Below, in pieces: positions 1-5,433 of a DNA stretch of 6,663 nucleotides. A program made the position numbers and the translations under genes. Position 1 is the stretch's first letter. Every line of letters begins with the position of its first letter. The notes beneath the pieces were generated by a model. That model was not told the origin of the DNA. It did no database searches and was given only the letters and a program-made list of their open reading frames with translations. The DNA comes from JBLNCE01 sp050260415 (GTDB lineage: Bacteria; Bacillota; UBA4882; JAAYXC01): contig JBLNCE010000133.1 of NCBI GenBank assembly GCA_050260415.1, positions 1-6,663 on the forward strand, read 5' to 3'.

Positions 1-1
1 A

Positions 2-106
2 AACCTCTACCGGAACAAGCTTCGTACATTGACCAAATCGGCCAAACCGTATTTTGAACCAAACCTTGATCAGCAGCTTGTTCCAACGATCTCAAAAACA
101 GCTTGA
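2..106 (+). CDS. Possible 3' end of a gene entering from the left edge
   Basis: The frame starting at base 2 is open from the window edge to a TGA at 104-106, giving 34 residues that begin NLYRNKLRTLTKSAK. The stretch is clearly more AT-rich than everything to its right. It would converge with the minus-strand one-carbon gene. I do not recognise the protein. With only 34 codons, an open frame by chance is quite possible, and an overlapping frame is also open for a long way. The sequence left of the window would decide it. Confidence 0.25.
   Translation, partial: NLYRNKLRTLTKSAKPYFEPNLDQQLVPTISKTA
12..84. repeat. Spaced 10-bp inverted repeat
   Basis: GGAACAAGCT at 12-21 is exactly mirrored by AGCTTGTTCC at 75-84, with 53 bases between the arms. 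It lies in the AT-rich left edge and overlaps the possible gene end there. No T-run follows, so it does not look like a terminator. It could be an operator-like site or chance. Confidence 0.3.
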
Positions 107-158
107 CATTTATCATAGGTGGCGCCTCTGCGGGATAGATGGTTTTTCCGCGCTTGAC

Positions 159-189
159 TCAGGGAGGGCGGTTCATTCGCCCTCCCTGA
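159..189 (-). terminator. 12-bp perfect hairpin over the stop codon of the one-carbon gene
   Basis: TCAGGGAGGGCG (159-170) and CGCCCTCCCTGA (178-189) pair perfectly around a 7-base loop. The TGA stop of the minus-strand gene (173-175) sits inside the loop. The stem is strong and GC-rich and lies exactly at the gene end, so transcript-end formation or 3' stabilisation is likely. No U-tract follows on either strand, so it is not a canonical intrinsic terminator. Confidence 0.5.
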
Positions 190-1996
190 CCAGTCTCAGA
201 AGAGCCAGCGCCAACTCCAGGCTGCCGCCGGGCATCAGGCACGCCCCGGCGCAAAGCGGTCGCAGGGCGCGCAGGGTCTCCCGCGCCAATTCCAACCCGA
301 TCTGGGCCTGCTTCTCGGGCGCGCACACACACATCCTTTCCAAGACCGCCGCCGGGATGACGACGCCCGGCACCTCGTGCGCCAGGTACTCGGCCTGCCG
401 CTGGCTGCGTAGCGGCCATAGCCCCAAGATTAGCGGCCTGCCAAGCTCTACCGCCTTGCGTAGAAAAGGTTCCGCCGCCTCGGGGGCAAAGACGGGCTGG
501 GTCAGGCAAAAGTCGGCCCCGGCTTCGATCTTCGCCGCAAGCCTTGAGATCTCGTTGTCCTGGTCTTGGGCGCACGGGTTGACGGCCACCCCCACGGCAA
601 ACCCGGTCGCCCGCCCCAGGGCGTTGCCCGCCAGATCGACGCCCCGGTTCAATCCCGCCATGATGCTGACCAGCCCGGTGGCATTGACGTCAAAGACCGC
701 CGTCGCCTGCGGATGGTCCCCCACTTGCGGCGGGTCGCCCGTCAAGGCAAGGATATTGCGGATCCCGAGCGCCGCCGCGCCGAGCAGGTCCGCCTGGAGG
801 CCGATCAGATTCCGGTCCCGGCACGTGAGGTGCAAGAGCGCTTCGAGTCCGGCCTCTTCCTGCAGGCGATGGGCTAGGGCGATCGAGCCCATCCTGACCC
901 GGGCCATGGGTCCGTCCGCGATATCAACGGCGTCGGCGCCGGCCGCTTTGAGGGCTTTGGCCGCCTGGATCAGCGCCGCGGGGTCGGGTCCCTTCGGCGG
1001 GTCCAGTTCGACGGTGCAAACAAACCGCCGGCCGAGTTTGGCCAAGAGGGGCGACGGTATCCGCGCGCCTGCCTCGGGAATCGGCGCCTGAATCGGCGGC
1101 CGCGCGGGACGCGGGCAAACAGGTCCATCCGCAAGCCGTTCAGCCAGGGCGGCGATGTGCTCCGGGCCGCTGCCGCAGCAGCCGCCGAGAATATTAGCCC
1201 CCATCTCCCGCAGGCGTTGCGCGGCCGAGGCAAAGTAGCCGGGGTCGCCGGCAAATAGGGTCCTTCCCTCTAGGCGGCGCGGCAGACCCGCGTTCGGCAT
1301 CAGGCAAAACAGCTGATCCGGCCGCAGGTACGGCGCCAGTTGCTCGGCCACGCGGTAGAGCCCTTCCGGGCCGGCGCCGCAGTTCGCCCCGTATCCGGCC
1401 AGCGGGAGTTCGGCCAGAGCCGCGCCGGCGGCCCGCACCGAGAGACCGGTCGCCGTGAAACCCTCGCCGTCGAACGCCATGGAAGCCAAGACCGGCAAGC
1501 CCGTGCCGAGCGCGACCCGCGCCGCCAGGCGCAGTTCGTCCAGATCCGCGAAGGTCTCGAGCATGATGAGGTCGACGCCCTCCGCCGCCAGCACGCCGAT
1601 CTGCCGCTCGAAAGCCCGCGCGGCGTCGGCAAGGGCCAGATTGCCGATGGGCGCCATGGACGGGCCGAGCGGCCCGACGGCGCCGGCCACCACGGCGGGA
1701 CCGCCTGCCGCCGCCGCGCGGGCCAACCGCACCGCGGTCCGATTTATGGCGTCGCACTCATCCGCCGATGCGGCCCGGCGCAAGCGGATTGGGTTGGCGC
1801 CGAAGGTATTGGTCTCGATGAACCGCGCGCCCGCGGCCAGATAAGCGCGGTGGACCTGTACCACAAGGTCCGGGTGGGTCAGATTGGCCCGGTCCAGATT
1901 CCAGCCGACGGGCACGCCCAGGCGGTGTAGTTCGGTACCCATCGCCCCGTCGGCAATCATTACCCGTTCGCGGGCCAGTTCGATCCAGTGCGGCAA
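173..1996 (-). CDS. Bifunctional homocysteine S-methyltransferase / methylenetetrahydrofolate reductase (YitJ type)
   Basis: The 607-residue cytoplasmic protein joins two enzymes of methionine and one-carbon metabolism. The N-terminal half (about 1-290) is a zinc-dependent homocysteine S-methyltransferase. It shows DGAMGTEL at 16-23, ETNTFGAN at 61-68, and the three zinc/thiol-binding cysteines at C206 (GANC) and C273-C274 (GGCCG). A Pro/Ala-rich linker follows (about 291-315). The C-terminal half (about 318-607) is a flavin-dependent 5,10-methylenetetrahydrofolate reductase, with TVELDPPKG at 328-336, HLTCRDRN at 389-396, LTGDPP at 418-423 and TQPVF at 499-503. The length matches B. subtilis YitJ (about 612). 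The start is TTG (1994-1996), 8 bases after AAAGGGGG (2005-2012); the in-frame ATG at codon 13 would cut into the first strand. Its promoter lies just upstream and leaves a leader of only about 30 bases, too short for a riboswitch. The gene looks monocistronic. The bifunctional assignment is firm; the methyl donor of the N-terminal half cannot be read from sequence. Confidence 0.95.
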   Translation of the reverse strand: MPHWIELARERVMIADGAMGTELHRLGVPVGWNLDRANLTHPDLVVQVHRAYLAAGARFIETNTFGANPIRLRRAASADECDAINRTAVRLARAAAAGGPAVVAGAVGPLGPSMAPIGNLALADAARAFERQIGVLAAEGVDLIMLETFADLDELRLAARVALGTGLPVLASMAFDGEGFTATGLSVRAAGAALAELPLAGYGANCGAGPEGLYRVAEQLAPYLRPDQLFCLMPNAGLPRRLEGRTLFAGDPGYFASAAQRLREMGANILGGCCGSGPEHIAALAERLADGPVCPRPARPPIQAPIPEAGARIPSPLLAKLGRRFVCTVELDPPKGPDPAALIQAAKALKAAGADAVDIADGPMARVRMGSIALAHRLQEEAGLEALLHLTCRDRNLIGLQADLLGAAALGIRNILALTGDPPQVGDHPQATAVFDVNATGLVSIMAGLNRGVDLAGNALGRATGFAVGVAVNPCAQDQDNEISRLAAKIEAGADFCLTQPVFAPEAAEPFLRKAVELGRPLILGLWPLRSQRQAEYLAHEVPGVVIPAAVLERMCVCAPEKQAQIGLELARETLRALRPLCAGACLMPGGSLELALALLRLVREGE

Positions 1997-2031
1997 CGCG
2001 GCCGCCCCCTTTGTTCAGGGTATTGTCATAC

Positions 2032-2060
2032 ATTATAGCCCATGGGGACGCGCGGCTCAA
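2032..2060 (-). promoter_or_regulatory. Sigma-70-type promoter of the one-carbon gene
   Basis: Read on the minus strand, TTGAGC (2055-2060) and TATAAT (2032-2037) are separated by 17 bases. The -10 is a perfect consensus and the -35 matches 4 of 6. Transcription would start near 2025, leaving about 30 bases before the TTG start at 1996. The element lies in the spacer shared with the divergent hydrolase gene. Confidence 0.7.
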
Positions 2061-2133
2061 GAGGTTATCCGCATAGAGGGAAACGGCCGGCGCTGGCGAA
2101 GTCTTTCTCGAAAACAGTAGCAAGAACGCGAAC

Positions 2134-2139
2134 AGGAGG
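2134..2139 (+). promoter_or_regulatory. Ribosome binding site deciding the hydrolase start
   Basis: AGGAGG lies 7 bases before the ATG at 2147. The same frame is open further left with an ATG at 2042, but that start has no such site and would place 35 unstructured residues before a clear signal peptide. Confidence 0.85.
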
Positions 2140-2146
2140 CCGTCCG

Positions 2147-2842
2147 ATGTTGAAGATGTCGCGGATCATAACCTTCGCCGCGCTGCTCGCCCTGCCATTT
2201 ACCATGGCGACCTCCGCCGCGCCGGCGGCCGAAGCCTTCCTGGCCAAGCTGACCTGGACAGGCCAGTCGGGCGTGAGGATCAAGTCCGGGATCGTCGTCC
2301 ATATCGACCCATACAAAGTCGCCAGGCCGGAGAAGGCCGACCTGATCCTCATCACGCATGCGCACCGGGATCATTATTCCGTGGACGACATCAAGGCGAT
2401 CAAGAAGGACGGCACGGTCCTCGTCGTACCCAGGGACCTCGAAAAATGCGGGCTGACGGCAGAGGTAAAGGCAATCGAGCCCGGTCAGGTGCTGGAGATC
2501 AAGGGGATCAAGATCGGCGCGGTGCCCGCCTACAACACCAACAAATCGTATCACCCGCAAGCCAACAAGTGGCTCGGTTACGTGCTGGAGATCGACGGGC
2601 TCACCGTCTATCACGCCGGGGACACGGACCAGATCCCGGAGATGAAGGATCTGAGCGGCGTGGATATCGCGCTCCTGCCCGTGGGCGGGACATACACCAT
2701 GGACCCCGCGGAAGCGGCCGAGGCGGCCAAGGTCATCCGCGCCGGGCTCACCATCCCCATGCACAACTCGACGCCCGAGAACCTGGCTAAATTCAAGAGT
2801 CTCTACCCGGAGGCAAAGATACTGAGCGTTCAGGGCCAATAA
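2147..2842 (+). CDS. Exported metallo-beta-lactamase-fold hydrolase (UPF0173/UlaG-like)
   Basis: The 231-residue protein starts with a signal peptide: basic MLKMSR, a hydrophobic core at about 7-20 (IITFAALLALPFTM) and an Ala-rich cleavage zone around 21-30. It is therefore predicted to act outside the cytoplasmic membrane. The rest is a metallo-beta-lactamase-fold hydrolase. The metal-binding HAHRDH is at 71-76, preceded by DPYK at 54-57 in place of the usual start. H156 and HAGDTD (156-161) supply later ligands, and the final His is H206 in PMHNS. Length and order match the UPF0173 metal-dependent hydrolases (YtkL-like, usually about 226 residues and cytoplasmic), so the added signal peptide is the odd point. 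The substrate is unknown; relatives include UlaG lactonase. The kinase gene follows with no gap, implying one transcript. No clear promoter was found upstream. Confidence 0.85.
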   Translation: MLKMSRIITFAALLALPFTMATSAAPAAEAFLAKLTWTGQSGVRIKSGIVVHIDPYKVARPEKADLILITHAHRDHYSVDDIKAIKKDGTVLVVPRDLEKCGLTAEVKAIEPGQVLEIKGIKIGAVPAYNTNKSYHPQANKWLGYVLEIDGLTVYHAGDTDQIPEMKDLSGVDIALLPVGGTYTMDPAEAAEAAKVIRAGLTIPMHNSTPENLAKFKSLYPEAKILSVQGQ

Positions 2843-3400
2843 GTGCTGACAATGGAAGGAAAAAAGGCCAAAGTGTCGCCAGCGCAAAGTAAAGGCAACA
2901 TCGCCTTGATCGGTATGCCCGGCGCGGGCAAGAGCACGATCGGGGTCCTCCTCGCCAAGACATTGGGTTTGTCGTTCATTGACACGGACCTGCTCATCCA
3001 GCTAAAGTCCGGCCGGCTATTGCAGGAAATTATCGACCGCGACGGCGTACGGGCCTTCCTTGCTGTCGAGGAAGACATCCTGCTGCGTCTGGAGGTGGAA
3101 CGCAGCCTGATTGCCACCGGCGGCAGCGCCGTCTACAGTGAACCCGCCATGGAGCATCTCCGGCGATTGGCGCTGATCGTCTATTTACGCTTGGATCTGG
3201 CGGAAGTGGAGCGGCGGATCAAGAACATAACCGCGCGCGGCATCGCCATGGCCGCGGGGCAGAGCCTGGCGGAGCTGTACGCGGAGCGAGTACCGCTCTA
3301 TGAGAAATACGCTGATGTGGTCTTCGACTGCACGGAGCGGCAGATCGAGGAATCGGTCGGAGCGATTGCGCTAATCTCTGCCGCGTACTTGGGGAGATAG
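2843..3400 (+). CDS. Shikimate-kinase-like P-loop kinase, divergent subfamily
   Basis: The 185-residue cytoplasmic protein has the shikimate kinase fold: Walker A GMPGAGKST at 24-32, the DTD acidic pair at 47-49, an ATGGS strand at 91-95, the lid arginine R132 (ARGIAM) and R149 in ERVPLY. Shikimate kinases phosphorylate shikimate in aromatic amino acid synthesis. Against the M. tuberculosis enzyme, as I recall it, the arginine of the FR..E motif (R58) is replaced by leucine (L73 in AFLAVEED) and the GGG shikimate-binding turn is GGS. I recall other bacterial and archaeal proteins with the same FLxxEE and GGSxVYS pattern, so this looks like a stable subfamily rather than decay, possibly with another small hydroxylated substrate. 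GTG (2843) directly follows the TAA of the hydrolase, indicating translational coupling. An ATG at 2852 is an alternative start losing three residues. Neither has a close Shine-Dalgarno site. Confidence 0.8.
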   Translation: MLTMEGKKAKVSPAQSKGNIALIGMPGAGKSTIGVLLAKTLGLSFIDTDLLIQLKSGRLLQEIIDRDGVRAFLAVEEDILLRLEVERSLIATGGSAVYSEPAMEHLRRLALIVYLRLDLAEVERRIKNITARGIAMAAGQSLAELYAERVPLYEKYADVVFDCTERQIEESVGAIALISAAYLGR

Positions 3401-3453
3401 AAGACCCAAGCCCGTCCCACGAGCGACGCGCGACCAGCGCCGAGCGGCGCATA

Positions 3454-3612
3454 TCAGCATATATACCCGTACTTCTCCGCCGCGCAGCACATCGCCCTCA
3501 GATTGGCAAAGGTCATGCCGGGATTGATGCTGCCGGCGGTGGTCAGCACGGGATGCCGGCCCGGGCCGGCCTGTTCTAGATCCTCCCGACGCGAAATATC
3601 AAAAGTGATGCG
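3454..3612 (-). pseudogene. Orphan C-terminal gene fragment, perhaps of the uroporphyrinogen decarboxylase superfamily
   Basis: A minus-strand frame is open for 52 codons from just after a TAA (3613-3615) to a TGA (3454-3456), without a start codon in its first 30 codons. It reads like a genuine protein end: GPGRHPVLTTAGSINPG, then a helix NLRAMCCAAEKYG and a short tail. The pattern of a Gly/Ser turn, NPG, and a closing helix ending in EKYG or EYG recalls the C-termini of uroporphyrinogen-decarboxylase-like and MtaA-like methyltransferases. This is from memory and not certain. The upstream part of the gene is absent; the metallopeptidase ends only 21 bases away on the same strand. It looks like a remnant left by a deletion. 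Confidence 0.4.
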
Positions 3613-3633
3613 TTAAAGCCCGTTGATATCGCG
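3590..3633 (-). terminator. Imperfect hairpin after the metallopeptidase
   Basis: CGCGA-AA-TATCAA (3590-3602) faces TTGATATCGCG (3623-3633), giving 11 pairs with a 2-base bulge and a 20-base loop. It begins immediately after the TGA of the minus-strand peptidase (3634-3636), so a transcript-end role is natural. There is no clean U-tract and the loop is large, so this is tentative. It overlaps the front of the gene remnant. Confidence 0.35.
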
Positions 3634-5226
3634 TCAGCCGACGAACTCCCGCACGAAGTATTTCGCCGTCAAGCCCTCCCCCGTCGCCCGGCGGAGCATC
3701 TCGTTCCAGTGGTATTTGGCCCCGACGGCGAAGATGCGCGCGCGGAGGAAATCGCCCGCCGCCCGGTCTCCGGCCATGCCTTCGCCCATCGTCCCCCGCG
3801 CCGCGAGCGCCGCCTTGATCTGGGAGGCGGCCAGGGTCCCCAGGATGTAGTTATGATAATAGACCGGCACGGTCCCCAGGTGGATCTTGCTGGCATAGTC
3901 CGGGGCGTCCCGTCCCTCGGGCGGGGTCACGAGCTGCAGCTCGCGGACCAGGCGCCACCAAAGGGCGTTCAGGTTCTGCGCCGGGTCCCTGTACATCTCC
4001 CGTTCGAAATAGACCATGACCAGGCCCCAGCGGATAAAGATCAGCTCGCCCAGGCGGAGTTGCTTGGCGAGCGCGGCCGCAGCCGCGCGGGCTTCGTCCG
4101 CGTCCACGCCGGCCTGGCGGTGAAGCCAATCGGCGCTCTTCGTCAGGCGTCCCATCATCATCGCGATTGCCTCGGTGGTGAAGGTATGGGCCGCGTCCCG
4201 CAGGAGGAAGGGCAGACCCGGATCGTGGTACTTCGAGTAGGCGGCGTGCCCGAACTCGTGCAGCATCGTGCTCATCCACTGCTCGTTCGGGCGGACGTTC
4301 GCCAGGACCCGCACGTCGCCCAGGCGATCCACGTCCATGCAGTAAGCATGCTGGTTCTTCTTCGGGCGTTCGAAGAGGTCGGAGCGGGCGATGACGTCGT
4401 CGACGGGCAGGCCCAGTCCGGCAAAGAACGCGCCCGTCAAGGCCACGGGGTCCTTGTCCACGAAGAAACGGTCGATGTCCACGGCTTCCGTGGGCGGCGA
4501 TTCCTGAAAGAAAGGATCCGCGTAGTGCCACGGCCGCAAGGCGTCGGCCGGCACCCCGAAGCGCCGGGCCAGTTCGGCGTCGAGCTCCGCCTTGGCCGCG
4601 GCGAAAGGCGCGTCTGAACGGCGTTTGAGGTCGTCCAGCACGGCGAAGAGTTCCTTTTCCTCGAGCTGATCGAGGCCCAAGCGCATCAGGTAGAAGTCCG
4701 GGAAACCGAGATCGCGGGCGATCTTGTTGCGCTCCTCCACCAGTTGCAGGAGAAGCGGCGCCACCTCGGCGCCGATGCGCTTACTGGCTTCCCAGGCGGC
4801 CCGTCGCTTGGCCGAGTCGTTCTCATACACCAGGATTTCCCGCAGATCGTTCTCGCTGACCGGTTTATCCTCGTAGACGGGGCGAAAGTTGGTAAAGCGG
4901 CTCTCGATCTCCTGCTCCCGGCGGGCGATCTCCTCGATCTTCGCGGGCGGAATCTGTTGTTCGGTATAAGCGTTGATCAGGAGGGTCAACTGCCTGGCGA
5001 GAATCGGATCGGTAATGCCCCCCTCCGCCCGCCAACGCTTGAGCTGAGCATATTCCTCCGCGTCGGCGTGAAGCTTCCTGATGGCGGCCGTTTTCTCCGC
5101 GGCGCGGGCCTCATCCTCGGGACGCCCGGTCGTCGTGGCCGCCCAATAGGCTTCGTTGGCCTCCTTAAGCAATGGGGCCACGCGTGCTTCATAAGATTCC
5201 AGAAAGCTCGCAAAATCCTTCGCCAC
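3634..5226 (-). CDS. Zinc metallopeptidase of the M2/M3 (peptidyl-dipeptidase / oligopeptidase) type
   Basis: A mostly helical gluzincin peptidase. With residues counted from the upstream TTG (5247, 537 aa), the zinc site is HEFGH at 330-334 with catalytic E331, and the third ligand is E359 in TTEAIAMMMG, 25 residues after the second His, as in M2 and M3 enzymes. MLHEFGHAAY, LRDAAHTFTTEA and KIHLGTVPVYYHNYILG (455-470) resemble the angiotensin-converting-enzyme (M2) order, which I prefer over M3. The N-terminal third is rich in charged helices. No signal peptide or membrane segment is present, so it is probably a cytoplasmic peptide-degrading enzyme. I choose the GTG at 5224-5226 (530 aa) because GGGGGAG lies 6 bases before it. 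The TTG at 5245-5247 would leave only about 15 bases of leader and has no ribosome site. It is transcribed alone, divergent from the deacetylase. Confidence 0.88.
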   Translation of the reverse strand: MAKDFASFLESYEARVAPLLKEANEAYWAATTTGRPEDEARAAEKTAAIRKLHADAEEYAQLKRWRAEGGITDPILARQLTLLINAYTEQQIPPAKIEEIARREQEIESRFTNFRPVYEDKPVSENDLREILVYENDSAKRRAAWEASKRIGAEVAPLLLQLVEERNKIARDLGFPDFYLMRLGLDQLEEKELFAVLDDLKRRSDAPFAAAKAELDAELARRFGVPADALRPWHYADPFFQESPPTEAVDIDRFFVDKDPVALTGAFFAGLGLPVDDVIARSDLFERPKKNQHAYCMDVDRLGDVRVLANVRPNEQWMSTMLHEFGHAAYSKYHDPGLPFLLRDAAHTFTTEAIAMMMGRLTKSADWLHRQAGVDADEARAAAAALAKQLRLGELIFIRWGLVMVYFEREMYRDPAQNLNALWWRLVRELQLVTPPEGRDAPDYASKIHLGTVPVYYHNYILGTLAASQIKAALAARGTMGEGMAGDRAAGDFLRARIFAVGAKYHWNEMLRRATGEGLTAKYFVREFVG

Positions 5227-5232
5227 GCCATA

Positions 5233-5239
5233 CTCCCCC
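5233..5239 (-). promoter_or_regulatory. Ribosome binding site of the metallopeptidase
   Basis: On the minus strand GGGGGAG stands 6 bases before GTG (5226-5224). It supports that start over the TTG seven codons upstream, which would place this site inside the coding region. Confidence 0.6.
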
Positions 5240-5268
5240 AGATCCAAGATGCAAAACCAAGCAGAACC

Positions 5269-5299
5269 ATTATACCATATACGGACCTTGGCCTTGCAA
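5269..5299 (-). promoter_or_regulatory. Extended -10 promoter of the metallopeptidase
   Basis: Minus-strand TATAAT (5269-5274) is preceded by TGG, forming the extended TGnTATAAT motif (TG at 5276-5277). TTGCAA (5294-5299) could be a -35, with a long 19-base spacer. Initiation near 5262 gives a leader of about 36 bases to the GTG start. Confidence 0.7.
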
Positions 5300-5301
5300 T
5301 G

Positions 5302-5330
5302 TTGTCACTCTGAGCAGCGTGAAGAGTCTC
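5302..5330 (+). repeat. Half-site of a dispersed repeat (the 'HSEQREES' repeat type)
   Basis: The stretch begins TTGTCACTCTGAGCAGCG and ends GAAGAGTCTC. It closely resembles the intergenic repeat TGTCATTCTGAGCG..GCGAAGAATCTC that I recall from many bacterial genomes, whose spurious translation is HSEQREES; here one frame gives CHSEQREESQ. The known element usually has a mirrored second half some tens of bases away. I cannot find that half here, so this is a solo or degenerate copy. It sits between two divergent promoters. Orientation is given relative to the recalled motif. Confidence 0.6.
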
Positions 5331-5394
5331 AAAAGGATCGGGGCGGGACAGCACCGGGGTTTTACGCTTCTTTAAGGAATCGAACCTTGCACGA

Positions 5395-5403
5395 TGTTAT
5401 AAT
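5395..5403 (+). promoter_or_regulatory. Extended -10 promoter of the deacetylase
   Basis: TGTTATAAT gives a consensus -10 (5398-5403) with the extended TGn upstream (5395-5397). No good -35 exists at 16-18 bases, which fits an extended -10 promoter. Transcription would start near 5410, leaving a short leader of about 24 bases that holds the ribosome site. Confidence 0.65.
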
Positions 5404-5422
5404 TGTTGAAGGTACCGGTATG

Positions 5423-5428
5423 AGGAGG
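5423..5428 (+). promoter_or_regulatory. Ribosome binding site of the deacetylase
   Basis: A full AGGAGG lies 5 bases before the ATG at 5434 and fixes that start. Confidence 0.85.
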
Positions 5429-5433
5429 TCCAT

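Noticed and set aside
54..1091. Long plus-strand frame of 345 codons opposite the one-carbon gene
   Set aside because: It is an antisense shadow of the GC-rich minus-strand gene; Ser/Arg/Ala-rich low-complexity translation with no domain.
1997..2031. SAM or cobalamin riboswitch before the one-carbon gene
   Set aside because: The leader predicted from the consensus promoter is only about 30 bases, too short for any known class.
2057..2887. Minus-strand frame of 276 codons opposite the exported hydrolase
   Set aside because: Antisense of a gene with signal peptide, metal motifs and a strong ribosome site; the translation shows no domain.
3437..3450. Small hairpin GCGCC-GAGC-GGCGC after the kinase gene
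   Set aside because: Only five pairs and no following U-tract; common by chance in GC-rich DNA.
3709..4617. Plus-strand frame of 302 codons opposite the metallopeptidase
   Set aside because: Antisense shadow of a well-supported gene; its translation is Arg/Gly/His-rich without a domain.
5376..5391. tRNA T-arm-like sequence on the minus strand (AAGG TTCGATT CCTT)
   Set aside because: No acceptor, anticodon or D-arm sequence surrounds it; the stem is only four pairs. It could be a chance match.
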